Shown: positions 24,417-33,399 of the stretch, piece after piece
Numbering within the stretch: the first letter of the stretch is position 1
How the letters are laid out: each line of letters opens with the position of its first letter
Origin: an uncultured Burkholderiales bacterium
GTDB taxonomy: Bacteria > Pseudomonadota > Gammaproteobacteria > Burkholderiales > Burkholderiaceae
Assembly: GCA_946480465.1 (NCBI GenBank)
Contig: CAMLJY010000040.1
Coordinates: 1 to 56,680 of the forward strand
DNA: 56,680 nt
Direction: 5' to 3'
The notes under the pieces: model-generated
Told to the model about the DNA's origin: nothing
Database searches by the model: none
What the model saw: the letters and a program-made list of their open reading frames with translations, nothing else
Program-made: the position numbers and the translations under genes

Positions 24417-25739
24417 TCAACCGGGAAACCGGGCCCGGACCTCCAGCCCGCCCAGCGCGGCGGACCGGCCGAAGGCGAGCTGGCCGCCGGCCGCGGCCAC
24501 GATGTCGCGCACGATGGCCAGGCCCAGGCCGTGGCCGGGCTTGGACTCGTCCGCGCGCTGGCCGCGGCTGCCCAGCGAGTCCAGCCGCTCGGGCGGGCAG
24601 CCCGGCCCGTCATCGGCCACCACGATGCTCAGCCCGCCGGCGTCGCGGATCTCGATCGAGACCCGGCCCGCTGCCCACTTGCAGGCGTTGTCGGCCAGGT
24701 TGCCGATCAGCTCGAGCAGGTCTTCGCGGTCGAACGCCAGCACGTGCCCCGGGCCTTGCCAGCGCACCGACAGCGGCTTGTCGGCATGGATGCGCGTGAG
24801 CAGCTCCACCAGCGCGGGCATCTCGGCATCGGCATCGAAGCCGCCGCCGCCGCGGCGGTCGCCTGCCAGCCGTGCCCGCTTCAGCTCGCGCTCCAGCGGG
24901 GCCCGGATGGCCTCCAGCTGCTCGCGCAGCTGGCGCTGCAGCTGCGGATGCGGCGCGAGCCGCGGGTCGTCGAGCAGCCGCATCAGCCCGGCCAGGGGCG
25001 TCTTGAGGCTGTGCGAGAGGTTGCCGATCGCCGTGCGCGACTGCTGCAGCCGGCGCTGGACCAGGTCCATCAGGCGCTCGATTTCCTGCACCAGCGGCAG
25101 GATCTCCGCCGGCACGTCGGCCGGCATGGGCCGGATGCCCGCGACCGGCAACTGCTGGATCGCCTGGCGAACGGCCTCGAGCGGCCGCAGCGCGAGGCCG
25201 ATCTCGCGCAGCTGCAGGGCCAGCGCCGCGAGCAGCACGGCCACCGATGCGCCCAGGAACAGCAGCCGGAACAGCCGCAGCTGCGCGCGCAGCTCGGTCA
25301 GGTCCTCGGCCACGGCCAGTTCGACCCGGTGTCCGCCGCCGACCTCGACGGTCCGCTGCAGCACGAGCAGCGGCTGGCCGCGAGGTCCGTCCAGGTGAGC
25401 AACCGACTCGCGGCCGTCGCCCGCGGCGCGCGCCGGGAAGGGCCGCGCCTCGCCGAACGAGGCGGATGCGACGCGTGCGGCGCCGGCCTGGACCACGAAG
25501 TAGTGGCCCGAGTACGGCCGGCCGTAGATCAGGCCGGTGCGCTGCGGATCCACCCGCAGCGTGCCCTGCGGGTCGATCGCGAGCGCCGCCGACAAGGAGT
25601 CGCCGTCGTGCTGCAGGCGGGTGACCATCTCGCTCTCGCCCACCTCCACGATCATCCGGTCGGCAATGAACCATTGCGCGGCGAAGCCGGCCAGTAACAC
25701 CGGAAGAACGCGTCCAAGGCGGCGCCGCAGCGAGCTCAC
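24417..25739 (-). CDS. Membrane sensor histidine kinase (PhoQ/QseC-like)
   Basis: A 440-aa sensor kinase: span 1 about residues 10-28, a periplasmic domain to about 155, span 2 at 157-177, a HAMP-like linker, then HisKA with His243 in GNLSHSLKTPLAGL, as in PhoQ/QseC types. HATPase_c motifs are ADNACKWAAG (N-box), ADDGPGCP (G1) and GHGLGLAIV (G2). Start ATG 25739 overlaps the regulator stop by 4 bp (ATGA). It phosphorylates the adjacent OmpR-family regulator. The periplasmic domain has no recognisable ligand motif. The exported-protein operon directly downstream on the same strand is a likely target. Confidence 0.86.
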   Translation of the reverse strand: MSSLRRRLGRVLPVLLAGFAAQWFIADRMIVEVGESEMVTRLQHDGDSLSAALAIDPQGTLRVDPQRTGLIYGRPYSGHYFVVQAGAARVASASFGEARPFPARAAGDGRESVAHLDGPRGQPLLVLQRTVEVGGGHRVELAVAEDLTELRAQLRLFRLLFLGASVAVLLAALALQLREIGLALRPLEAVRQAIQQLPVAGIRPMPADVPAEILPLVQEIERLMDLVQRRLQQSRTAIGNLSHSLKTPLAGLMRLLDDPRLAPHPQLQRQLREQLEAIRAPLERELKRARLAGDRRGGGGFDADAEMPALVELLTRIHADKPLSVRWQGPGHVLAFDREDLLELIGNLADNACKWAAGRVSIEIRDAGGLSIVVADDGPGCPPERLDSLGSRGQRADESKPGHGLGLAIVRDIVAAAGGQLAFGRSAALGGLEVRARFPG

Positions 25740-26401
25740 GGCTCGCCGTCGAAGACGTAACCCTGGCCGCGGCGGGTGCGGATCAGGTCCTTGCCGAGTT
25801 TTCGGCGCAGGCGGTTCACGTACACCTCGATCACGTTGCTGTCGGGATCGCTGTCGCGCTCGTAGACGTGCTCACCCAGGTAGGCCTTGGACAAGGGCTT
25901 GCCGCGGTTCAGCATCAGGCAGCGAAGCAGGCGGAATTCCAGCGCGGTCAGGGGTTCGGTGCGCACGCCGTCGACGATGGCCGACTGGTGCTCCTCGTCC
26001 AGCGTGACGCCGTCGTGCGAGAGCCCGGGCCGGTGGCCGGCGCGACCCCGCCGCAGCAGGGCGCCGATGCGGGCGAGCAGTTCCTCCAGGTGGAACGGCT
26101 TGCCCAGGTAATCGTCGGCGCCGGCCTTCAAGCCCTCGACCCGCTCGTGCCACTGGTCGCGCGCGGTCAGGGCGATGACCGGCATCGCGTGCCCCTGCGC
26201 CCGCCAGCGCTTGAGCACGTCCAGGCCCGACATCGTCGGCAGGCCCAGGTCCAGCACGACCACGTCGTAGGTCTCGCTGGCCCCGAGGAACTCGGCCTGC
26301 TCGCCATCGGCCGCGCTGTCGACCGCGAAGCCGGCGCGCTCCAGGTCGGCCTTCAGCGTCGAGCGCAGCAGTTCGTCGTCCTCCACCAGCAGCAGGCGCA
26401 T
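25736..26401 (-). CDS. OmpR-family response regulator (PhoP/QseB-like)
   Basis: A 221-aa regulator. The receiver has acidic VEDDE near residue 7, phospho-acceptor Asp51 in VVLDLGLPTMSG, Thr in ALTARDQ and Lys in GKPFHLEEL. The winged-helix DNA-binding domain (about 125-221) has LTALEFRLLRCLM and SNVIEVYVNRLRRKLG, then the wing IRTRRGQGYVF. ATG 26401 was chosen; ATG 26410 adds three residues. First gene of a coupled pair with the sensor kinase. PhoP-type regulators respond to cations or envelope stress, but the stimulus here is unknown. Confidence 0.87.
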   Translation of the reverse strand: MRLLLVEDDELLRSTLKADLERAGFAVDSAADGEQAEFLGASETYDVVVLDLGLPTMSGLDVLKRWRAQGHAMPVIALTARDQWHERVEGLKAGADDYLGKPFHLEELLARIGALLRRGRAGHRPGLSHDGVTLDEEHQSAIVDGVRTEPLTALEFRLLRCLMLNRGKPLSKAYLGEHVYERDSDPDSNVIEVYVNRLRRKLGKDLIRTRRGQGYVFDGEP

Positions 26402-26471
26402 GCGGCGCATGATCGAGCGAAGCACCACGCGCTGCTTGCGCTGGCGCAAGCACCAGCCGTTTGCCGAGCCG

Positions 26472-27566
26472 TCAGCCGGCTGCTTCGGGCGCGAGGTCGA
26501 CCTCGAAGGCGAAGCGGTTGCCACCGCCCTCGCGCGGCAGGGCGCGCAGCTCGCCGCCCATCAGCCGCACCAGCTGGCGCGACATCACCAGGCCCAGGCC
26601 GGTGCCCTGGCAGCGCTGGGACACCTCGCCGACCTGCGCGAAAGGCTGGAACAGGCTTTCGCGCTGCTCCTCGGTCAGCGCGGTGCCGGTGTCGTCCACC
26701 TCGCAGGCCAGGCGGCCGGGCGGCCGGCTGGACAGCCGCAGCGTGACCGCGCCGGCCGGGGTGAACTTCACCGCGTTGTCCAGCAGGTTCAGCAGCACCT
26801 GGCGCAGGCGCTGCTGGTCGCCGCGCACCCGCCGCGGCAGGTCGGGCGCCAGTTCCACCTGCAGCGCAAGGTTCGGCTTGCGTGCCGCCTTCAGCCGCAC
26901 GATGCTGGCGACGACCTGCACCAGCGGCTCCAGCTCGAAGGGGCGCGGATCCAGTTCGAGCCGGCCGGCCTCCGCCTTGGCCAGGTCCAGGATGTCGTTG
27001 ATCAGCGCCAGCAGGTGTTCGCCGCTCTGGTGGATCAGCTCGGCGGCACGGCGGTGCCGTTCGCTCAGCGTGTCGTCCAGCTGCATCAGCTCGGCAAAGC
27101 CGAGGATGCCGTTCAGCGGGGTGCGCAGTTCATGGCTGATGCCGGCGAGGAAGCGGCTGCGCGCGTGCTCGGCCTGTGCGCGGCCGATGGCGCGGCGGAT
27201 GGTGCGGGCCAGCCCGGGCCCGTCGAACTGGCCCTTGACGAGGTAATCGTGCGCGCCGGCCTGCAGGGCCTGCAGCACCAGTTCCTCGTCGCCCTGGCCG
27301 CTCAGGATCACCAGCGCGGCGCTGTACGGGCCATCGGCCAGCAGCCGCCGCAGGGTCGGCAGGCCGCTGCTGCCGGGCAGGCCGAGGTCGAGCAGCACCA
27401 CGTCGAAGGAATCGTCGGCCAACCGCTGGCGGCCGGCTTCCAGGGTGTTGCTCCAGGCCAGCTGGCAATCCAGGCCCTCCGTGCCGGCTTCCGCGACCAG
27501 CTCCTCCAGCAGCCGCGCATCGGCCGGGTTGTCCTCGATCAGCAAGACACGGACCGGAGCGGACAC
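26472..27566 (-). CDS. Soluble receiver-histidine kinase
   Basis: A 364-aa cytoplasmic protein with an N-terminal receiver (IEDNPADARLL, Asp60 in VLLDLGLPGSSG, Lys in LVKGQFDGP), a HisKA domain (His145 in GISHELRTPLNGILG) and HATPase_c (NLLDNAVKF, GTGLGLVM). In the G1 position the sequence is DDTGTALTEEQ rather than DxGxGI, a weakened G1 box. Start GTG 27566 has AAGGAGG 5 nt upstream. It follows a single-domain receiver gene by 11 bp, so both are probably one phosphorelay unit. Confidence 0.82.
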   Translation of the reverse strand: MSAPVRVLLIEDNPADARLLEELVAEAGTEGLDCQLAWSNTLEAGRQRLADDSFDVVLLDLGLPGSSGLPTLRRLLADGPYSAALVILSGQGDEELVLQALQAGAHDYLVKGQFDGPGLARTIRRAIGRAQAEHARSRFLAGISHELRTPLNGILGFAELMQLDDTLSERHRRAAELIHQSGEHLLALINDILDLAKAEAGRLELDPRPFELEPLVQVVASIVRLKAARKPNLALQVELAPDLPRRVRGDQQRLRQVLLNLLDNAVKFTPAGAVTLRLSSRPPGRLACEVDDTGTALTEEQRESLFQPFAQVGEVSQRCQGTGLGLVMSRQLVRLMGGELRALPREGGGNRFAFEVDLAPEAAG

Positions 27567-27577
27567 GCGAGCCTCCT

Positions 27578-28033
27578 TCAGGCGGGTGACGAGGGCGGCA
27601 GCCGCACGATCGTCAGCCAGAAATCCTCGATGGCCTGCACCACCCGGATGAACTGCTCCAGGTCCACCGGCTTGGTGATGTAGCAGTTGGCGTTCAGGTG
27701 GTAGGCGCGCAGCACGTCTTCCTCCGCGCGCGAGGTGGTGAGCACCACCACCGGGATGACGCGCAGCGACGGATCCGCCTTGATGTGGGCCAGCACCTCG
27801 CGGCCGTCCATGCGCGGCAGGTTCAGGTCGAGCAGGATGACGTCGGGGCGCGGCGCGTCCTCGAACGGCGGCCGGCGGTGCAGGAAGTCGAGCGCCGCGA
27901 GGCCGTCCTGCACCACGTGCAGGCGGTTCCAGATCCGCCCGTCCTTGAACGCCTCGCGCGTCAGGCGCACGTCGCCGGGGTTGTCCTCGACCATCAGGAT
28001 CTCGATGGCCCGCATGCTCTCGAACCCCGCCAT
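27578..28033 (-). CDS. Single-domain response regulator (Rcp1-like)
   Basis: A 151-aa protein that is almost entirely a receiver domain. VEDNPGDVRLTREAFKDGR near the N-terminus, Asp69 in VILLDLNLPRMDG, VVLTTSRAEEDV and the phospho-switch Lys in CYITKPVDLEQF match the Rcp1/phytochrome-associated class. No output domain, so it acts as a phosphate shuttle or protein-interaction switch. ATG 28033 with GGGGAG 7 nt upstream was chosen. The transcript continues into the receiver-kinase gene. The upstream region is the AT-rich shared promoter with the chemoreceptor gene. Confidence 0.83.
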   Translation of the reverse strand: MAGFESMRAIEILMVEDNPGDVRLTREAFKDGRIWNRLHVVQDGLAALDFLHRRPPFEDAPRPDVILLDLNLPRMDGREVLAHIKADPSLRVIPVVVLTTSRAEEDVLRAYHLNANCYITKPVDLEQFIRVVQAIEDFWLTIVRLPPSSPA

Positions 28034-28173
28034 AGGCAAGCTCCCCGACGCTGGCAGCGTCTCGAAGCAACTATAGGGCGGCCCCCCGCCGCACCGGGAT
28101 AGGGCAAGGCCTGCCCTGCCACTTGCCGAAAGTGGAGCGTCCGGTGTCGGACTGGCATCAGGGCCCTGAGACA

Positions 28174-28237
28174 TGATCAATTGGCGGCTGATTCGATCAT
28201 AATTCTAGTCGATGATCAGATCTGATTCAACGGATCA
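28174..28237. promoter_or_regulatory. Regularly spaced GATCA boxes in a divergent promoter region
   Basis: Four GATCA-containing hexamers (TGATCA 28174-28179, CGATCA 28194-28199, TGATCA 28213-28218, GGATCA 28232-28237) follow one another at 20, 19 and 19 bp. Two CTGATTC motifs sit between them, so the block reads as two imperfect copies of TGATCA..CTGATTC..GATCAT. It is the most AT-rich intergenic stretch in the window, between the divergent response-regulator and chemoreceptor genes. The two-helical-turn spacing suggests cooperative binding of a regulator. Confidence 0.5.
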
Positions 28238-28341
28238 TTTCGCAGTCGAGCCGGACCGCGCGGGTCCGGCCGGGGCTCCGGGCGGATGGCGGTTGCCGTT
28301 CCGGGGGCAGCTGACTGCGGCCGCTTTGAAGGAGATCTCTG

Positions 28342-29991
28342 ATGGTTGGGATGATCGATGCGAGCGGCCCCAGGGCCGGCGAAGGCGGCGGCGTGGCGGG
28401 CCCGGGGCGCGCGCGGCGGCGCCTGACGGTGCGGCTGCAGCTCGGGCTGGCCTTCGGCTCGCTGACGGCGCTGATCGTGCTGGCGTCCGTCGTGAGCTTG
28501 CGCGCCCTGGGCAGTGCCAACGCCGACTTCAGCCACTTCGTGCATGAGCAGGTGCAGCAGGACCACCTGGCCTTCGACGTGAGGCTGGCCGCGAACCGGC
28601 GCGCCATCGCCATCCGCAGCCTGCTGCTCGCCGGCGAGCCGGCCGAGCGCGCCGCCGAGGTGAAGCAACTCGGGGCGGCGCAGGAGGACCTGGCCAAGGC
28701 GCTGGCGCAGCTGGGCCAGCGCGTGCGCGCCGGCGGTTCGTCGCAGGAGCGCGCGATGGTGGCGGAGATGGAGCGCATCGAGACCGCCTACGTGCCGGTG
28801 GCGCGGGCCATCGTCGATCAGGTCGATGCCGGGGCCGGCGAGGCGGCCTATGCGCACCTGAAGCGCCACGGGCTGCCGCTGCTGGAGGCCTTGCGCAAGA
28901 CGGCGAACGACTTCAGCGAGCACAGCGAGGCGCAGGCCAAGGAGGAGGTGAAGCTGGCCGAGGCGCACTACGCGGGCAACCGCTGGCTGCTGATGCTGGT
29001 GTGCCTGGTCGCCGCCGGTGCCTCGGCGCTGCTGGGCGTGCTGATCACCCGTGGCCTGGCCGGAGCCCTGGGCGCGGAGCCGCACGAGCTGAGCGCCGCG
29101 GCGCAGCGCGTGGCCGGCGGCGACCTGAGCCCGGTGCCCGGCGCCGAGGCGGCCCGCGTGGGCAGCGTGCTGGCGTCGATGGGCCAGATGCAGCGCAACC
29201 TCGTGTCGCTGATCGGCCAGGTGCGCCGCAGCGCGGAGTGCATCGCCACCGCCTCGGCGCAGATCGCCACCGGCAACGCCGACCTGTCCGGCCGCACCGA
29301 GCAGCAGGCCAGCGCGCTGCAGCAGACCGCGGCATCGATGCAGCAGATGACCGAGACCGTGCGCGCCAACGCCGACAGCGCGCGCCAGGCCAACCAGCTC
29401 GCCAGCGCCGCGGCCTCGGTGGCGGACCGCGGCGGCGCGGTGGTGCACGAGGTGGTGGAGACCATGAAGCAGATCAGCGAGGCCAGCACGCAGATCGCCG
29501 ACATCATCGGCGTCATCGACGGCATCGCCTTCCAGACGAACATCCTGGCGCTGAACGCGGCGGTGGAGGCGGCACGCGCCGGCGAGCAGGGCCGCGGCTT
29601 CGCGGTCGTCGCCGGCGAGGTGCGCACCCTGGCGCAGCGCAGCGCGCAGGCGGCGCGCGAGATCAAGACGCTGATCGGCAACTCCGTCGACAAGGTGCAC
29701 GGCGGCAGCGCGCTGGTCGACCAGGCCGGCGCCACGATGGCCGAGATCGTGCAGCAGGTCTCGCGCGTCACCGACCTGATCGGCGAGATCGATGCCGCCA
29801 CCACCGAGCAGAGCAGCGGCATCACGCAGGTCAACCAGGCCGTGGTGTCGCTGGACAACGGCACCCAGCAGAACGCCGCGCTGGTCGAGGAGAGCGCGGC
29901 GGCCGCCGAAAGCCTGCGCCAGCAGGCCGAGGGCCTGACCCGCGTGATCGGCAGCTTCCGGCTGCAGGAGGGCGTGCATGTCGGCGGATGA
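28342..29991 (+). CDS. Methyl-accepting chemotaxis protein
   Basis: A 549-aa chemoreceptor. Span 1 is about residues 33-52, then a roughly 160-residue helical periplasmic four-helix-bundle-type sensor, and span 2 follows about 212-235, then HAMP. The signalling domain contains the conserved hairpin tip [20 protein letters not shown] and [27 protein letters not shown] Shine-Dalgarno at 28328-28334 precedes ATG 28342. No CheR-docking pentapeptide is visible at the C-terminus (ending GVHVGG). The gene overlaps the next by 14 bp, so its operon partner is the 96-aa protein. Confidence 0.88.
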   Translation: MVGMIDASGPRAGEGGGVAGPGRARRRLTVRLQLGLAFGSLTALIVLASVVSLRALGSANADFSHFVHEQVQQDHLAFDVRLAANRRAIAIRSLLLAGEPAERAAEVKQLGAAQEDLAKALAQLGQRVRAGGSSQERAMVAEMERIETAYVPVARAIVDQVDAGAGEAAYAHLKRHGLPLLEALRKTANDFSEHSEAQAKEEVKLAEAHYAGNRWLLMLVCLVAAGASALLGVLITRGLAGALGAEPHELSAAAQRVAGGDLSPVPGAEAARVGSVLASMGQMQRNLVSLIGQVRRSAECIATASAQIATGNADLSGRTEQQASALQQTAASMQQMTETVRANADSARQANQLASAAASVADRGGAVVHEVVETMKQISEASTQIADIIGVIDGIAFQTNILALNAAVEAARAGEQGRGFAVVAGEVRTLAQRSAQAAREIKTLIGNSVDKVHGGSALVDQAGATMAEIVQQVSRVTDLIGEIDAATTEQSSGITQVNQAVVSLDNGTQQNAALVEESAAAAESLRQQAEGLTRVIGSFRLQEGVHVGG

Positions 29992-30268
29992 GCGGTGGCC
30001 CAGTGACCCCCACGTGGCGCGGCAGCTGATGGCGCGGCTGGCAGTGCTGGCGGTGCAGGGCGAACAGCTGCAGGCGCTGTGCGACGAGCTGGAGCCGCTG
30101 CTCCGGGAGCTGCGCCGCGAGCCGCGGTTCGAGCCGGCTGCCGAGGTCCTGGCCGGCACGCTGCAGGCGGTGGCGGGCATGGCCCGCGACATCGCCGGCG
30201 TCACCGAAACGCTGGGCCGCGGCCTGCAGCCGCTGCAGCGCCGTGCGCCGCGGGGAGAGCCGCGATGA
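29978..30268 (+). CDS. Small helical hypothetical protein, 96 aa
   Basis: A Leu/Ala/Glu-rich, probably all-helical cytoplasmic protein without Cys-rich, signal or membrane features except one Cys. It starts 14 bp inside the chemoreceptor gene and its stop overlaps the start of the PAS gene as ATGA, so it is translationally coupled to both. I do not recognise it. Position suggests a chemoreceptor accessory or regulatory protein. Leu-rich heptad-like spacing ([20 protein letters not shown]) supports coiled-coil pairing. Confidence 0.6.
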   Translation: MSADERWPSDPHVARQLMARLAVLAVQGEQLQALCDELEPLLRELRREPRFEPAAEVLAGTLQAVAGMARDIAGVTETLGRGLQPLQRRAPRGEPR

Positions 30269-31092
30269 GCGAACTGCTGAACGTGGCGGAGGCGGTGCTG
30301 CACAACTCGCCGGACATGATCGTGCGCTTCGACCTCGGGCTGCGGCGGGTCTATGCCAACCCGCGCTTCGAGGAGTTGAGCGGCCTGAAGCCCGAGGACG
30401 ACCTGGGCCGGCGGCCCAGCGAGCCGTCGCCGATCGGCGCGCTGGCGCAGCCGCTGGAGCAGTGCCTGCGTGCCGCGCTGGCGACCGGCCGGCTGCAGGA
30501 GATCGACGTCGAGTGGCGCGTCGCCGATGGCCGCCTGCTGTGGCACGGCGTGCGCGTGGCGGTCGAGCGCGACGCGGACGGAGCGCCGCGCGGCCTGCTG
30601 GTGGTCGCCACCGACATCACCGCCCGCAAGCGGGCCGAGGCCGCGCTGGCCGCGCGCGAGCGCGAGTTCCGGTCGCTCGCCGAGTGTTCGCCCGACACCA
30701 TCGTGCTCTTCGATGCCGCCGGGCGCCTGGCCTATGCCAACCCGGTGCTGACGCGGCGGCTGAACGTGCCGATGCAGGAGCTTCTGGGCCGCCCGCCGCG
30801 CCAGCTGGTGCCGCCGGGCAACGAGGCCGCGCTGGCCGCCTACGAACGCGTGGTGCACCGCGTGCTCGAGGGCGGCAAGCCCGACGAGATGGAGTTGCGC
30901 CTGCGCGGCGAATCGGGCCGCTGCGAGGTGCACCAGGCCCGCATCGTGCCGGTGCGCGCCGAAGACGGCCGCGTCCAAGGTGCGTTATCGATCAGCCGCG
31001 ACATCACCCAGGGCGTGGAGCAGCGCGAGCGCATCCGCGCGCTGGCGCAGACCGACCCGCTGACGCACCTGCACAACCGCCAGGCGCTGTAA
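30265..31092 (+). CDS. PAS-PAS protein truncated at the start of a GGDEF domain
   Basis: A 275-aa protein. PAS 1 (about residues 5-125, HNSPDMIVRFDLGLRRVYAN) ends with the PAC motif VVATDITARKRAE. PAS 2 (about 130-258, CSPDTIVLFDAAGRLAYAN) ends with SISRDITQGVEQ. The last residues RALAQTDPLTHLHNRQAL are the first segment of a GGDEF domain, and a TAA follows at once. The product therefore lacks diguanylate cyclase activity. Downstream DNA still carries traces of GGDEF and EAL coding, so this is the 5' part of a decayed PAS-GGDEF-EAL gene. The stable double-PAS product may still act as a sensor partner of the chemoreceptor. Confidence 0.8.
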   Translation: MSELLNVAEAVLHNSPDMIVRFDLGLRRVYANPRFEELSGLKPEDDLGRRPSEPSPIGALAQPLEQCLRAALATGRLQEIDVEWRVADGRLLWHGVRVAVERDADGAPRGLLVVATDITARKRAEAALAAREREFRSLAECSPDTIVLFDAAGRLAYANPVLTRRLNVPMQELLGRPPRQLVPPGNEAALAAYERVVHRVLEGGKPDEMELRLRGESGRCEVHQARIVPVRAEDGRVQGALSISRDITQGVEQRERIRALAQTDPLTHLHNRQAL

Positions 31093-31236
31093 CCACGCCA
31101 AGCGCGGCGGCGGCCAGGGCCATGCGTTCTACCGCGCCGCCGCTGCGGGTGACGCTGGACGTCTCCACGCGGCAGTTCCTCGACGACGACCTGCCGGCGC
31201 TGGTGGAGTACCCGCGGGTGTCCAGCAGCTGCCGCG
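31093..31236 (+). pseudogene. GGDEF-EAL remnants of a decayed cyclic-di-GMP gene
   Basis: Just after the TAA, frame +1 (from 31094) reads HAKRGGGQGHAFYRA, the usual GGDEF C-terminal end (compare MYxAKxxGRNxxxFY). Slightly further another frame reads PLRVTLDVSTRQFLDDDLPA, which matches an internal EAL-domain segment (VNVSxRQFxxxDL). These belong about 130 and 290 residues beyond the truncation in an intact gene, so at least two internal deletions happened. The remnant abuts the stop of the minus-strand regulator. Confidence 0.65.
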
Positions 31237-31926
31237 TCAAATGGCCGTCAGCGTGCCGCGGAAGGAATAGCCCACGCGGGGCTCGACGTGCAGCGGCACG
31301 CTGGCCGGCGTCGCGCGCTCGATGCGCCGGCGCAGGCGGTAGATGGCGGCATGCAGCAGGTTGTCCGCCTCCTGCGCGGCATCGCGGCCCAGGCGTTCGC
31401 ACAGCATGCCGTGGGTCACGGTGGCTCCCTGCGCGTCGACGAAGCATTCGATGACGGCCAGGTCGTTGTCGCTCAGGTCGATGCGGGTGCCCTCGGGCGC
31501 GATCAGCTGGCGGGCCTTGCGGTCCAGCCGCCAGGCGCCGGCCTGCGTGCGCGCGCCTTCGATGCGCCGCTGCACCGCCTCGATCGCCAGCGCCACCTGC
31601 TCCATGCGCACCGGCTTCATCAGGTGCATGTCGGCGCCGGTGCGCATCACCGATTCGAAGACGTCCGGATCCATGCGGCCCGAGACGACGACGATGCCGG
31701 CATTGCCGCGCCGCCGGACCAGGCGGATCAGGTCGATGCCGTCGACACCGGGCAGCATCAGGTCGATGACGTAGAAATCGAAATCGAAGGCCGAGGGCGA
31801 GGTCAGGAACTCGTCGCTGTCGTGGAAGACGGTGACGCGCACGCCACGCTGTTCCAGGTCCTGCGCGAGGTAGGCCGCGTGGTCGGCGTCGTCGTCGATG
31901 ATCGCCAGCGTGGCGGGCAAGGGCAT
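31237..31926 (-). CDS. Response regulator with winged-helix output
   Basis: A 229-aa regulator. Receiver: IIDDDADHAAYL, phospho-acceptor Asp55 in FYVIDLMLPGVDG, SGRMDPDV at the Thr/Ser switch position and Lys in HLMKPVRMEQ. The C-terminal winged helix (about 130-229) contains IDLSDNDLAVIECFV, HAAIYRLRRRIERATP and HVEPRVGYSFRG, an OmpR-like fold with unusual helix sequence. It is the last gene of a minus-strand run of kinases, 61 bp after a receiver-kinase gene, and is the only DNA-binding output in that run. Confidence 0.83.
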   Translation of the reverse strand: MPLPATLAIIDDDADHAAYLAQDLEQRGVRVTVFHDSDEFLTSPSAFDFDFYVIDLMLPGVDGIDLIRLVRRRGNAGIVVVSGRMDPDVFESVMRTGADMHLMKPVRMEQVALAIEAVQRRIEGARTQAGAWRLDRKARQLIAPEGTRIDLSDNDLAVIECFVDAQGATVTHGMLCERLGRDAAQEADNLLHAAIYRLRRRIERATPASVPLHVEPRVGYSFRGTLTAI

Positions 31927-31987
31927 CGGTGTGGTCCGGGGCTGTGGATGAAAACCGGCCCGTCCCGGCGGGCGGTCCGCATGCTCG

Positions 31988-33190
31988 TCAGGGCTCGATG
32001 CCCTGCGGAATGTGCAGGCGCACGATCGTACCGTGCGGCTCGCGCGGCTCGATGGTGATGCTGCCGCGGTGCATCCGCACCACCTGCCGCACGATGTACA
32101 GGCCCAGGCCCGCGCCGGTGCCGGGGCGGGCGCGCGGCCCGCGCGTGCCGCGCTCGAACACGGTGGGCATCAGGTCGGCTTCGATGCCGCTGCCTTCGTC
32201 GGTTACTTCGAAGTGCAGCGCCGGCGGGTCGTCGCTGTCGCCGATGTGCAGGTGCACCGGCGTGTCCGGCGGCGAGTATTTCAGGGCATTGACCAGCAGG
32301 TTGCACAGCGCCAGCCGCATCAGCATCGGCTGCAGCAGCGCGGTGCGCAGCTCGCTGTCGTTGCGCACGGTGACGCGGGCGCGGTCCTCGGGGTCGACGT
32401 CGCCGAGCACCAGTGCGACCAGCGTGTCCAGGTCGGTGTCGGCCGGCTCGCCCGGCGCGCCGCTGGCCAGCAGCAGCGCCGCGGCGAGCGCGTTGTTCAG
32501 CGTGCCGATCACGTGCGCCATCACCTGCTGCGCATGCGCCAGCGGCGCGCGCACGCCGGGCGGCACCGCGGCATCGGGCGCGGCCAGCGCATTCAGCGCG
32601 CTTTGCAGCGCCGCGGCGGCGTTGTGCAGCGGCTGCCGCACCTCGTGCGCCAGCAGGCGCAGCAGCTGTTCGCGTTCGTCCAGCAGGCGGCGCAGGCTCT
32701 CCGATTCGCCTTCGGCGCGGCGGCGGATCGCGCGTTCGGCCGCCAGCTCCCGCGAGCGCTCCAGCTCGTTCTTGAGCGCCTCCTCGGCCTGGTGGCGGCC
32801 GATGGCGTAGCGGATCGCACGCGCCAGTGCGCTGGGCTCGACGCGGCCCTTCACGAGGTAGTCCTGGGCGCCGGCCTGCAGCGCCTGCACGGCCACGTCC
32901 TCGTCGTTGAGCCCGCTCATCACCACCAGCGGCGGCAGGCGCGGCACCGCGGTGCGCAGCCGCTGCACGGTTTCCAGGCCGCTGCTTTCGGGCAGGCCCA
33001 GGTCGAGCAGCACCAGGTCGATGCCGCCCGCGCGCAGCCGCTCGACCCCGGCCGCGAGCTTGTCCACCGCCATCAGCCGGGCCTGCAGGCCATAGGCCGC
33101 GGCGTCCTGCAGCAGCGCGGCGATCAGCCGGGCATCGGCTGCGTTGTCCTCGATCAGCAAGAGCGTGGGGCCGTGCAGGTCAGTCTTCAT
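31988..33190 (-). CDS. Soluble receiver-histidine kinase
   Basis: A 400-aa cytoplasmic protein. Receiver (about residues 8-125): IEDNAADARLI, Asp63 in VLLDLGLPESSG, Lys in YLVKGRVEPS. A coiled-coil linker (about 132-175) leads to HisKA with His182 in LLAHEVRQPLHN and then HATPase_c (NLLVNALKY, DEGSGIEA, GTGAGLGLYI). The receiver is closely similar in style to the one at 26472-27566, suggesting paralogues. No membrane span. Start ATG 33190. It likely relays phosphate between the transmembrane hybrid kinase upstream and the winged-helix regulator downstream. Confidence 0.83.
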   Translation of the reverse strand: MKTDLHGPTLLLIEDNAADARLIAALLQDAAAYGLQARLMAVDKLAAGVERLRAGGIDLVLLDLGLPESSGLETVQRLRTAVPRLPPLVVMSGLNDEDVAVQALQAGAQDYLVKGRVEPSALARAIRYAIGRHQAEEALKNELERSRELAAERAIRRRAEGESESLRRLLDEREQLLRLLAHEVRQPLHNAAAALQSALNALAAPDAAVPPGVRAPLAHAQQVMAHVIGTLNNALAAALLLASGAPGEPADTDLDTLVALVLGDVDPEDRARVTVRNDSELRTALLQPMLMRLALCNLLVNALKYSPPDTPVHLHIGDSDDPPALHFEVTDEGSGIEADLMPTVFERGTRGPRARPGTGAGLGLYIVRQVVRMHRGSITIEPREPHGTIVRLHIPQGIEP

Positions 33191-33399
33191 GCGGGAGGGG
33201 GCTCAGGCTCGGCGCGGCACGGTTATGGGTGGGGGCGAGGCCAGTCTAGTGCCGCCGGCGGCCTTCCGTGGCCTGCCAGGAGCCAACCCGAAGGGCCGGG
33301 GCGATTCGGGGTGCCATCCGGCGTTGCCGGCTCGTTGTGGGGGCCTGCCACACGCCTCGCCGGCGCCTTGCCTGGCACTCCGACTCGCCCCGCAGGCTC

